DNA of 8,421 nucleotides from JAVVRI01 sp036654795. Its GTDB lineage: Bacteria > Bacteroidota > Bacteroidia > Bacteroidales > Tannerellaceae. The translations under genes and the position numbers were made by a program. Of the stretch, positions 1 to 7,208 are shown piece after piece. The stretch covers positions 1-8,421 of the forward strand of contig JAVVRI010000125.1 in the NCBI GenBank assembly GCA_036654795.1, in the 5' to 3' direction. Under the pieces are notes generated by a model. That model was not told the origin of the DNA and did no database searches. It was given only the letters and a program-made list of their open reading frames with translations. Every line of letters begins with the position of its first letter. The stretch's first letter is position 1.

Positions 1-56
1 GTACAACTATCCCTTAATTTTGATGCGGTTGCCCCGCAGATCTCCTCTTTTTTAGT

Positions 57-64
57 TAGCTTTG
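57..64 (+). promoter_or_regulatory. Putative -7 promoter element for cobQ
   Basis: TAGCTTTG matches the Bacteroidetes -7 consensus TAnnTTTG and lies 19 bases before the cobQ ATG, which implies a very short leader. No good TTTG-type -33 box is found at the usual 19-21 base spacing; the nearest TTG, at 29-31, is about 25 bases away. The call therefore rests on the -7 element alone, and cobQ could also be read from a gene upstream of the window. Confidence 0.4.
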
Positions 65-83
65 TAGCTTAAATAACGAATAA

Positions 84-1571
84 ATGAAACAGCCTCTGAA
101 ACCGATTATGTTTGTAGGAACTTGCTCCGACGCAGGCAAGAGTGTAATAAACGCAGCCTTCTGCCGTATTTTCCGGCAAGATGGACATCAGCCGGCTCCC
201 TTCAAGGCGCAAAATATGAGCCTCAACTCTTACTCCACCCCCGAGGGCGGAGAGATGGGGAGGGCGCAAGTGGTGCAGGCAGAAGCCTGCGGCATCGCTC
301 CGCATACCGACATGAACCCGGTACTGCTCAAACCAACCAACGACCTGAGCTCGCAAGTGGTGCTCAACGGCAAGCCGGTTGGTAATATGTCCGCTCGCGA
401 ATACTTCGGGCAGGGCAGTAAGGAGGGGCTTTTCCGGCAGGCCATCGAGGCCTTTAACCGACTGTCCGACCGCTATAACCCCATCGTGGTGGAAGGGGCA
501 GGTAGCATCTCAGAGATCAACCTCCGCGATCGCGACATCACCAATATGCGCATGGCTATTCAAGCCGGAGCAGCCACCTATCTGGTTGCAGACATCGACC
601 GCGGCGGAGTGTTCGGCTCAGTCTACGGCACCCTCCAACTACTCCGACCCGAGGAGAGGGCACGGATGAAGGGGGTCATCATCAATAAGTTTCGTGGCGA
701 CGCCTCGCTGTTCGAAGAGGGGCGAGCAATGCTCAAAGAGCTGACCGGCGTTCCGGTGGTAGGCGTCATTCCTTGGTTTCGCGACATCAAGATAGAGGAA
801 GAGGACTCCGTAGCACTGGAGATGAAGACCAACACCTACCGCGATGGCAAGATCAATGTAGCCATCATCCTACTGAAAAGAATGTCCAACTTCACCGATT
901 TCGATGTGCTGGATATGGACACCCGCTTCAACGCCTACTACACCAACAATTTGGAGGAGATAGGTAAGGCCGACATCATCCTCTTGCCCGGCTCGAAAAA
1001 CACCCTCTCCGACCTACAAAGCCTCCGTGCAAATGGCATTGCCGAGGCCATCATCCGAGCACACAAAGAGGGAAAGAAGGTGATAGGTATCTGTGGCGGC
1101 TATCAAATGATGGGCGCCCGCCTAGAAGATCCGGACGGATTGGAAGGAAACTTGGCAGCCGTGCCGGGACTGGGACTGCTCCCCCTCTGCACCGTTATTG
1201 AGCAGGAGAAGATCACTCGCCAGAGCACCTTCCGCTTTCTGCCATCCAACAAGGAGAACGTATGCAAAGGATACGAAATACACATGGGGCGCACGGCTCT
1301 GCTGGGAGATGCTCCCTCCTGCCCTGTCGTGGCATGGGCAGACGGACGGACGGATGGCTATTACCTGAGCAATCGCTGCTGGGGCAGCTATCTACACGGT
1401 ATTCTAGACAATTCAGTTGTATTGGACGCCTTGGCGGAAGGATTCGAAAAAGACGTAGATGCTCCCCCATTCGACTATGCTGCCTTTAAAGAGGAGCAAT
1501 ACGACAAGTTGGCTGCATTGGTTCGGCAGCATGTGGACATGGACTACATTTATAGAAGCATGCAGGAATAA
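84..1571 (+). CDS. cobQ: Cobyric acid synthase (glutamine-hydrolysing)
   Basis: Cytoplasmic enzyme of adenosylcobalamin synthesis. It amidates the b, d, e and g side chains of adenosylcobyrinic acid a,c-diamide using glutamine and ATP. The 495-residue length is normal for the family. The N-terminal synthetase domain begins with a P-loop-like GTCSDAGKS (residues 12-20), followed by the family blocks KAQNMSLNSY (41-50) and VEGAGS (136-141). The C-terminal class I-like glutamine amidotransferase domain has the nucleophile Cys337 in GICGGYQ, then GYEIHMGRT (396-404) and the catalytic His438 in SYLHGI. All key residues are present, so it looks functional. The ATG at 84 is followed at once by conserved sequence and no better start is seen. 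Other cobalamin genes are not visible downstream, where the next gene is convergent; partners may lie before base 1 or elsewhere. Confidence 0.96.
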   Translation: MKQPLKPIMFVGTCSDAGKSVINAAFCRIFRQDGHQPAPFKAQNMSLNSYSTPEGGEMGRAQVVQAEACGIAPHTDMNPVLLKPTNDLSSQVVLNGKPVGNMSAREYFGQGSKEGLFRQAIEAFNRLSDRYNPIVVEGAGSISEINLRDRDITNMRMAIQAGAATYLVADIDRGGVFGSVYGTLQLLRPEERARMKGVIINKFRGDASLFEEGRAMLKELTGVPVVGVIPWFRDIKIEEEDSVALEMKTNTYRDGKINVAIILLKRMSNFTDFDVLDMDTRFNAYYTNNLEEIGKADIILLPGSKNTLSDLQSLRANGIAEAIIRAHKEGKKVIGICGGYQMMGARLEDPDGLEGNLAAVPGLGLLPLCTVIEQEKITRQSTFRFLPSNKENVCKGYEIHMGRTALLGDAPSCPVVAWADGRTDGYYLSNRCWGSYLHGILDNSVVLDALAEGFEKDVDAPPFDYAAFKEEQYDKLAALVRQHVDMDYIYRSMQE

Positions 1572-1586
1572 GGATGGATGTGAAGG

Positions 1587-2081
1587 TTATTTGAGGCGGT
1601 CGATACGGGCTACATCCTCCAGTTTGACGCTCACCGTGGCACCCAGTTGAGCGACGTAGAGTACGAGGAACTTCTTGCCCACTTTCTTTATTTTGCCGGA
1701 TACGTGCTTCATGGATCCGCAAAGTATCTCGACCTCCTCGCCCGAACAAAGTGGATGCTCAGCTGCCTTTTCAAGAAAGGCCTTGATAGCGTTGATCTCC
1801 CTCTGGCGCACCACGGCTGGCCTCCCGTCATAATAGACAATACGGGAAACACCATACACGGACAAAAGCGAACGAAGCTCAGAATCCGTACAATGAACAA
1901 ACAAATAAGAAGAAAACAAGGGAACATCCACCATCTTAACCCGATCAGACCAGACACGCGGAGTGCGATGGAGCGGCAGCCAAGACTCTACGCCAGTTAA
2001 ATCGACCCGTTCCTTCACCCGTTTTTCCGCACGTGGAGAAGTGTATAAAACATACCAATTAGTTTCGAGGGCAGAATTCAT
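1587..2081 (-). CDS. UpxY/NusG-family transcription antiterminator (orphan)
   Basis: A 164-residue NusG paralogue of the UpxY/RfaH type. These proteins bind elongating RNA polymerase through the N-terminal NGN domain and stop premature termination; in Bacteroides the UpxY proteins act on capsular polysaccharide operons. The NGN signature is clear: NWYVLYTSPRAEKRV (8-22) and PLFSSYLFVHC (54-64). A C-terminal KOW-like domain spans about 112-164 (EEVEILCGSMKHVSGKI) and is rather divergent. The start at 2081 gives the normal short lead-in before W9-Y10. UpxY genes usually head a capsule locus with UpxZ next to them. Here the gene reads toward the convergent cobQ 3' end 15 bases away, and no glycan gene is visible, so any target must be distant or the gene is a stray copy. 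The family call is firm; the regulated operon is unknown. Confidence 0.88.
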   Translation of the reverse strand: MNSALETNWYVLYTSPRAEKRVKERVDLTGVESWLPLHRTPRVWSDRVKMVDVPLFSSYLFVHCTDSELRSLLSVYGVSRIVYYDGRPAVVRQREINAIKAFLEKAAEHPLCSGEEVEILCGSMKHVSGKIKKVGKKFLVLYVAQLGATVSVKLEDVARIDRLK

Positions 2082-2108
2082 TTACTGTTTTTTATTGTTT
2101 AATGGGTA

Positions 2109-2116
2109 CAAAGATA
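2109..2116 (-). promoter_or_regulatory. Putative -7 promoter element for the UpxY-like gene
   Basis: On the minus strand this reads TATCTTTG, a full match to TAnnTTTG, 27 bases before the gene's ATG. No convincing -33 TTTG is seen upstream. It lies in the 100-base divergent gap shared with the Gfo/Idh/MocA gene. Confidence 0.5.
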
Positions 2117-2181
2117 GGACTATTTTTCGTATCATTGCATCGTTAAGTTATTGTTTGCCTATTTTATAAACACGAAATACC

Positions 2182-3504
2182 ATGAACAGAAGAAATTTCC
2201 TACAACAGTCTGTCCTTACAGCTGCAAGCCTTGGTTTGGCACCTCTAGTCGGAGGATCATACACCTCCATATACGGACAAACCGCCCCTAGTAACAAAAT
2301 AAAAGTAGCGCTGATAGGCTGTCGTAGTATGGGGTATTCGGATTTAGACACCTTCCTTAAATATCCAGAGACTGAATGCGTAGCCCTATGCGACGTAGAC
2401 GATGAATGGCTCAACAAACGAGCTGCCGATGTATTCAAAAAGACCGGAAAGAAGGTGCCAAACCTCTATAAAGATTGGCGCCGGGTGATCGACAACAAAG
2501 ATGTGAACGTTGTCATCATCGGCACTCCGGATCATTGGCACTGCCTGCCCACCGTCTATGCCTGCCAAGCCGGAAAAGATGTATATGTAGAAAAGCCACT
2601 AGCCAACACCATCGAGGAGTGCGACCTGATGGTACAGGCAGCCCGCAAATACAACCGCATCGTCCAAGTAGGGCAATGGCAACGCAGCGACCCCCACTGG
2701 AACGATGCCGCCGCCTACCTCCACGCCGGAAACATCGGCCGCATACGTACCGTCAAAGTATGGGCATATCAAGACGGCAAACCAAGCCTGCCCATACTGC
2801 CGGACAGCCCTGTCCCGGCAGGTGTCGATTACGACATGTGGCTCGGCCCGGCACCCAAGCGTCCTTTCAATACGTATCGCTTCCACCATAACTTCCGCTT
2901 CTTTTGGGATTATGCCGGCGGGCTGATGTCCGACTGGGGCGTACATCTGCTGGATTATGCACTCGAAGGAATGAAGGTCGACCTACCCTCGCATGTGTTC
3001 TCCGGTGGAGGCAAATTTGCTTATCCCGACGATGCGATGGAGACACCGGATACGTTGATGGTCACCTATGCCTACAAAGACTTCAACATCGTGTGGGATC
3101 ATGCCTGCGGCATCAATCACGGCCTATACGACCGCCGCGAAGGCTTGGCCTTCTTTGGTGAAAACGGTACGTTGGTGCTCGATCGCGCTGGATGGGAAGT
3201 ATTGCCTGTGGTGTCGAATAAGGTAGCCCGCATGGAGGCCGTTCCCTTTAAAAAAGGAGAAGGCAAAGGGCTTTATAACCACGTGGGGAATATGCTCAGC
3301 TGCATCAAAAGCAGAGAGTTGCCGGCTGCCGATGTAGCCATTGGTGCACGGGTAGCAAAAATGTCTCACTTGGCCAATATATCCAGTCGCCTCGGTCGCG
3401 AAATGCGTTGGGACGACAGGCTTCACCTCTTCACCAACGATGCCGAAGCCACCGCAATGGCCAAAGCCTGCTATCGTGCACCCTGGGAGTTGCCTAAATT
3501 ATAA
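2182..3504 (+). CDS. Gfo/Idh/MocA family oxidoreductase with Tat-type leader
   Basis: A 440-residue NAD(P)-dependent oxidoreductase-fold protein. Relatives act on sugars, sugar acids or glycosides; the substrate here cannot be read from sequence. The N-terminus carries a twin-arginine signal (NRRNFLQQ at 2-9, then a hydrophobic stretch to about residue 24), predicting export folded with cofactor to the periplasm. The Rossmann domain starts at about residue 40 (KVALIGCRSMG) and continues with CDVDDEW (70-76), GTPDHWH (114-120) and the family hallmark EKP (137-139). The C-terminal domain has the DWGVHLLD block (251-258) with a likely catalytic His255. The nucleotide loop GCRSMG differs from a textbook GxGxxG, though variants such as GCKGMG occur in this exported subgroup. 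The ATG at 2182 is chosen because it gives an intact Tat signal. No carbohydrate-active or SusCD genes adjoin it, so it has no pathway context. Confidence 0.9.
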   Translation: MNRRNFLQQSVLTAASLGLAPLVGGSYTSIYGQTAPSNKIKVALIGCRSMGYSDLDTFLKYPETECVALCDVDDEWLNKRAADVFKKTGKKVPNLYKDWRRVIDNKDVNVVIIGTPDHWHCLPTVYACQAGKDVYVEKPLANTIEECDLMVQAARKYNRIVQVGQWQRSDPHWNDAAAYLHAGNIGRIRTVKVWAYQDGKPSLPILPDSPVPAGVDYDMWLGPAPKRPFNTYRFHHNFRFFWDYAGGLMSDWGVHLLDYALEGMKVDLPSHVFSGGGKFAYPDDAMETPDTLMVTYAYKDFNIVWDHACGINHGLYDRREGLAFFGENGTLVLDRAGWEVLPVVSNKVARMEAVPFKKGEGKGLYNHVGNMLSCIKSRELPAADVAIGARVAKMSHLANISSRLGREMRWDDRLHLFTNDAEATAMAKACYRAPWELPKL

Positions 3505-3590
3505 CAACAGAAAGCGAAAGCAGACAGACTGATTTATCCTATCCAACTAATATTTTGATCGAATAAAAGCATTTTATCGGAAATAAAGGA

Positions 3591-3598
3591 TACATTTG
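3591..3598 (+). promoter_or_regulatory. Putative -7 promoter element for the ligase-symporter operon
   Basis: TACATTTG matches TAnnTTTG perfectly and lies 44 bases before the first operon start codon, inside the 137-base gap 3505-3641. The expected -33 box is not clear: a TTTTG at 3553-3557 is too far away. The gap shows no obvious terminator for the preceding gene. Confidence 0.6.
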
Positions 3599-3641
3599 CA
3601 GTCTAATTTAACGAATTAAACACACTATAATAAGAAATGCT

Positions 3642-4943
3642 ATGATGTATTGGCAAAAAGAAATTGAGACAATGAACCGTGAAGATCTGACAAAACTGCA
3701 GACAGAACGATTAAAGAAAACAATAGAATTAGCCGGACATTCCCCCTTCTATCAACGAGTATTCAAAGAAAATCAGATCACGCCGGACAGTATCCAGTCG
3801 TTAGATGATTTGAAAAAGATCCCTTTCACCACGAAAGACGACCTTCGTAGTAACTATCCTTTCGGAATGGCTGCCATCCCCTTGAAAGAATGCATACGCA
3901 TCCACTCCTCCAGCGGCACGACTGGCAACCCGACCGTGGTGCTCCATTCGGCCAAAGATCTTGACCAATGGGCAAACCAAGTGGCACGCTGTATGTATAT
4001 GGTTGGCATTCGAGATACGGACGTGTTTCAGAACACCTCCGGTTACGGTATGTTTACCGGTGGACTGGGCTTTCAATATGGTGCCGAAAAGCTGGGCACA
4101 CTAACCGTTCCGGCAGCTGCCAGAAACACCAAGCGACAGATCAAATTCATCACCGATTTTGGTACGACTTGTCTACACATCATCCCTAGTTACGCCATGC
4201 ACCTAGCTGAAGTATTCTACGAAATTGGGCTCGATCCTCGTAAGGACACCAAGCTGAGAACCATCTGTATCGGTGCCGAACCCCATTCAGAGGAGCAACG
4301 CAAACGCATTGAGCAACTGCTCGGCGTAAAGGCATATAACTGCTTCGGCATGTCGGAGATGAACGGCCCCGGTGTGGCTTTCGAATGTACAGAGCAAAAC
4401 GGTCTGCATATTTGGGAGGATTACACCATCGTCGAAATCATTGATCCCGTCACTCTTGAGCCCGTGCCCGACGGGCAAATGGGCGAATTGGTATTGACCA
4501 CCATCAACCGCGAAGCCATGCCCCTACTCCGTTATCGTACGCGCGACTTAACCTATATCATCCCCGGCGACTGCCCTTGCGGACGAACACACAAACGTCT
4601 AGCCCGATTTAAAGGCCGCAGCGACGACATGATCATCCTGAAAGGTGTAAACCTCTTCCCCATCCAGATAGAAACAATCCTGATGCAATTCAAGGAATTG
4701 GGTAGCAACTACCTGATTACGCTGGAAACAGTAGGAAGCAGCGACGAGATGCTGATCGAAGTAGAACTAAGCGACCTCTTTACGGACGATTACAGCGTGC
4801 TACAACGCCTCAGTAAGGAAATCACACGCCAGCTCAAAGACGAGTTACTACTAACCCCACGTCTCAAACTAGTAGCCAAAGGCTCTCTGCCCGTACAAGA
4901 AGGAAAGGCTGTCCGCGTAAAAGACCTTCGTAAATTTTCCTAA
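3642..4943 (+). CDS. paaK: Phenylacetate-CoA ligase family protein
   Basis: AMP-forming acyl-CoA ligase of the ANL superfamily, 433 residues, the usual length. It joins phenylacetate or a related aryl/short carboxylic acid to coenzyme A through an acyl-adenylate. Visible motifs in order: P-loop HSSSGTTGNP (88-97), GAEPHSEEQR (211-220), adenine-binding FGMSEMNGPG (235-244), the RYRTRDLT block (297-304), the hinge region RFKGRSDDMI (322-331), NLFPIQIE (337-344), and a C-terminal EGKAVRVKD (420-428) whose Lys422 is the likely adenylation lysine. The site appears intact. Two adjacent ATGs (3642 and 3645) are possible starts; relatives commonly begin near the W-x-x-E-I-E segment, so either fits. 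It is the first gene of an operon with an ACT protein, a one-helix protein and a symporter. In many anaerobes paaK lies beside indolepyruvate ferredoxin oxidoreductase genes, which are absent here. The family is firm; phenylacetate as the true substrate is not proven. Confidence 0.92.
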   Translation: MMYWQKEIETMNREDLTKLQTERLKKTIELAGHSPFYQRVFKENQITPDSIQSLDDLKKIPFTTKDDLRSNYPFGMAAIPLKECIRIHSSSGTTGNPTVVLHSAKDLDQWANQVARCMYMVGIRDTDVFQNTSGYGMFTGGLGFQYGAEKLGTLTVPAAARNTKRQIKFITDFGTTCLHIIPSYAMHLAEVFYEIGLDPRKDTKLRTICIGAEPHSEEQRKRIEQLLGVKAYNCFGMSEMNGPGVAFECTEQNGLHIWEDYTIVEIIDPVTLEPVPDGQMGELVLTTINREAMPLLRYRTRDLTYIIPGDCPCGRTHKRLARFKGRSDDMIILKGVNLFPIQIETILMQFKELGSNYLITLETVGSSDEMLIEVELSDLFTDDYSVLQRLSKEITRQLKDELLLTPRLKLVAKGSLPVQEGKAVRVKDLRKFS

Positions 4944-4973
4944 AGTTATTCATCATCTAATAAGCATACCATT

Positions 4974-5399
4974 ATGACAGTCAATCAGATTTCTATTTTC
5001 CTGGAAAATAAGTATGGAAAATTAAGTGAGATATTGGCACTACTTGCCAACGAGAATATACGTATCATTGCTGCGACCATTGCCGACACGTCCGAATATG
5101 GTATCCTGCGTATTATTGTAAGCGAACCGCAAAAAGCATACAAGATACTAAAGACGAACAACGTCAGTGCCAACCTAACCGATGTGCTGGCCATCGCAAC
5201 CGATGCCGGCGCCGGCAATTTTGCACATACGTTGGGCTGCTTTACACAAGCCGGATTAAGCATTGAATACATGTACTGCTTCTCCTGTCAAAACAAAGCA
5301 ATCTTGATTCTGCGTACAAACAACCGTGAGGCTGCACGCGAAGTAATCCGCCGTCAAAACATGGAGTCGATCAATGAAAGTGATTTAATCAATTTATAA
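4974..5399 (+). CDS. Tandem ACT-domain amino-acid-binding protein
   Basis: A 141-residue soluble protein made of two ACT repeats and little else. The first runs over about residues 4-65 (QISIFLENKYGKLSEIL, with the family's glycine turn at Gly15). The second covers about 70-136 (VLAIATDAGAGNFAHTL, then AGLSIEYMYCF). ACT domains usually bind amino acids or similar small ligands at the interface between repeats and regulate a partner enzyme. Stand-alone ACT pairs encoded beside phenylacetate-CoA ligase are a known arrangement, so it probably modulates the ligase or senses its substrate's amino-acid precursor (inference). It starts 30 bases after the ligase stop and ends 16 bases before the small membrane protein, which supports one transcript. 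The start at 4974 leads directly into the first beta strand. No catalytic or DNA-binding domain is visible. Confidence 0.88.
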   Translation: MTVNQISIFLENKYGKLSEILALLANENIRIIAATIADTSEYGILRIIVSEPQKAYKILKTNNVSANLTDVLAIATDAGAGNFAHTLGCFTQAGLSIEYMYCFSCQNKAILILRTNNREAAREVIRRQNMESINESDLINL

Positions 5400-5415
5400 A
5401 ACCCTTTTAAACATT

Positions 5416-5556
5416 ATGTTTGGAATAAACGATCCCGGCATCTGGCTAGCATACTTGCTAGCCTTTGCTTGTTTACTGTACTCCGTCTGGTTCGGGATAA
5501 CAACCTGGGACAAAGGAGACGAACCAAGTACTCACCCTAAAAAGCCCCGTTCATGA
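5416..5556 (+). CDS. 46-residue one-helix membrane protein, likely symporter accessory protein
   Basis: A small ORF of 46 codons plus stop. The protein begins MFGINDPGIWLAYLL, has one hydrophobic helix (about residues 9-31, ending in WFGITTW) and a short polar, basic tail (KGDEPSTHPKKPRS). The pattern of a D-P-x-I-W-x-A-Y-L-L start followed by one helix matches my recollection of the small accessory proteins encoded before certain sodium:solute symporters; that match is by memory, not by search. The stop codon overlaps the symporter ATG (ATGA at 5553-5556), so the two are probably translationally coupled and made in similar amounts. It begins 16 bases after the ACT gene. Role inferred: a bound subunit needed for assembly or activity of the transporter. 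The short, Lys/Pro-rich tail probably faces the cytoplasm. Confidence 0.82.
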   Translation: MFGINDPGIWLAYLLAFACLLYSVWFGITTWDKGDEPSTHPKKPRS

Positions 5557-7109
5557 GCACACTTGTACTTGGTATTATTGTCATTATTTATATGTTTGTT
5601 ATCGCCTGGCTGGGCTATCTGGGTTATAAAAAGACGAAAACAGCCAGCGACTATCTGTTGGGAGGACGAAAGATGAATCCGGTCATCATGGCTCTCTCTT
5701 ACGGAGCAACCTTTATCTCCGCTTCGGCCATTGTGGGCTTTGGCGGTGTGGCGGCCACCTTCGGGATGGGCATCCAATGGCTTTGCTTGCTGAACATGTT
5801 TATGGGCGTAGTCGTCGCTTTTATCTTCTTCGGACGACCTACACGCAAGTTAGGTGCGGAGTATAACGCCCGTACCTTCCCCCAACTGCTGGGCATGCAC
5901 TACAAGTCGCGCCCGATACAAATATTTATTGCGGCTGTAATCTTTATCGGTATGCCGCTCTATGCAGCAGTCGTGATGAAGGGGGGCGCAGTGTTTATCG
6001 AACAGATGTTCAACATCGACCTGCATATTGCCTTGCTGGCTTTTACCTTGATTGTAGCGGCGTATGTCATCACGGGCGGGATCAAAGGGGTGCTTTATAC
6101 CGACGCGATGCAGGCCGTTATTATGTTTGTCTGCATGTTGTTCCTGCTCTTCTGGTTCTACCACAGCATGGATATGGGCTTTGTGGAAGCAAACCATAAA
6201 TTGACGGATATTACTCCACTCGTGCCCGAACGCTTTAAGGCGATGGGTCATCAGGGCTGGACGTCGATGCCCGTCACCGGTTCGCCACAATGGTACACAT
6301 TGGTTACTTCGCTCATTCTGGGTGTAGGCATCGGCTGCCTAGCGCAACCACAACTAGTAGTACGCTTTATGATGGTGGAGAGCACGAAGCAGCTTAACCG
6401 CGGCGTGTTGATAGGCTGTGTCTTTCTGATCGTTACCGTAGGGGCGATCTACCACGTAGGCGCCCTCTCCAACCTTTTTTTCCTAAAGACGGAAGGCGTA
6501 GTAGCTTCCGAGGCAGTAAAGGATATGGATAAAATCATACCGCTCTTCATTAATCGTGCAATGCCGGAATGGTTCGGGGCGGTATTTATGCTTTGCATCC
6601 TGAGTGCCAGCATGTCCACCCTCAGCGCACAGTTTCACACCATGGGCGCTGCCTTCGGTGCAGATATCTTTCCACGGCTAGGGCGCAGTAAAAATGAAAA
6701 TTCAAGTATGGCAGTGCGCATCGGCGTGCTCTGCTCCATTCTGGTAAGCTACATTATTTGCTACACGCTCAGTATGGGGATCATCGCCCGCGGCACAGCT
6801 CTGTTTATGGGAATTTGCGCAGCCACCTTCCTGCCCGCATACTTCTGCGCGCTGTACTGGAAGCGGGTGACGAAACAAGGCGCATTGGCCAGCCTCTGGG
6901 TAGGCGCGATTGCCAGCCTCTTTGCCATGCTGTTTCTCCATAAAGCTGAAGCAGCAGCCGTAGGACTCTGTAAGTCGTTGACTGGTCAGGATGTCTTGAT
7001 TGATGTTTTCCCTTGGTTTGCCATCGACCCCATCTTGTTTGCCCTGCCGCTTTCGGTTGCCACCATTATCGTGGTAAGCCTATGCACACAGAGCAAAAAG
7101 GAGTTATAA
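5553..7109 (+). CDS. Sodium:solute symporter (SSS/SLC5 family)
   Basis: A 518-residue polytopic inner-membrane protein with about 13 hydrophobic segments, the usual size for the SSS family (PutP/SGLT relatives), which couples Na+ entry to solute uptake. Family blocks: SDYLLGGRKMNPVIMALS (32-49) followed by TFISASAIVGFGG (53-65) for the first and second helices; YVITGGIKGVLYTDAMQ (171-187); the signature-like GCLAQPQLVVRFMMVES (261-277); and SASMSTLSAQFHTMGAAF (351-368), whose Ser/Thr residues correspond to the Na2 sodium site in characterised members. The start at 5553 overlaps the stop of the small membrane protein. Substrate specificity cannot be assigned from sequence; the operon suggests a carboxylate such as an aryl acid or an amino acid. 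It is the last gene of the operon and no strong terminator is visible just after it. Confidence 0.92.
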   Translation: MSTLVLGIIVIIYMFVIAWLGYLGYKKTKTASDYLLGGRKMNPVIMALSYGATFISASAIVGFGGVAATFGMGIQWLCLLNMFMGVVVAFIFFGRPTRKLGAEYNARTFPQLLGMHYKSRPIQIFIAAVIFIGMPLYAAVVMKGGAVFIEQMFNIDLHIALLAFTLIVAAYVITGGIKGVLYTDAMQAVIMFVCMLFLLFWFYHSMDMGFVEANHKLTDITPLVPERFKAMGHQGWTSMPVTGSPQWYTLVTSLILGVGIGCLAQPQLVVRFMMVESTKQLNRGVLIGCVFLIVTVGAIYHVGALSNLFFLKTEGVVASEAVKDMDKIIPLFINRAMPEWFGAVFMLCILSASMSTLSAQFHTMGAAFGADIFPRLGRSKNENSSMAVRIGVLCSILVSYIICYTLSMGIIARGTALFMGICAATFLPAYFCALYWKRVTKQGALASLWVGAIASLFAMLFLHKAEAAAVGLCKSLTGQDVLIDVFPWFAIDPILFALPLSVATIIVVSLCTQSKKEL

Positions 7110-7195
7110 TAGAATACCGCAACCTTGTTAGCTTTTCTTATATGCTACACAACATAAATTAGCAGAATAATTAATGCTGGATAACAGGAAACCCG

Positions 7196-7203
7196 TACAT
7201 TTG
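7196..7203 (+). promoter_or_regulatory. -7 promoter element in the gap after the symporter
   Basis: TACATTTG is a perfect TAnnTTTG match, identical to the element at 3591-3598. It lies 86 bases after the symporter stop and points to transcription starting near 7210. The -33 region is not clearly recognisable. A terminator hairpin follows about 50 bases later, so this promoter would drive a short RNA. Confidence 0.65.
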
Positions 7204-7208
7204 CATCG

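Noticed and set aside
24..53. Hairpin TGCGG-TTGCC-CCGCA followed by a T-run before cobQ, as a terminator of an upstream gene
   Set aside because: The stem is only 5 bp and the T-run starts nine bases after it; too weak to list as a terminator.
1647..2000. 117-codon plus-strand open frame opposite the UpxY-like gene
   Set aside because: The minus-strand frame carries clear NGN motifs; the plus-strand translation resembles no protein family and has no promoter.
5850..6290. 146-codon minus-strand open frame inside the symporter gene
   Set aside because: Lies wholly opposite a well-supported gene, has no recognisable domain and reads as low-quality His/Arg-rich shadow sequence.
7125..7170. Possible terminator stems after the symporter (GTTAGC with GCTAcAC; TGCTA with TAGCA)
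   Set aside because: Short, mutually overlapping stems with a bulge and no following T-run.
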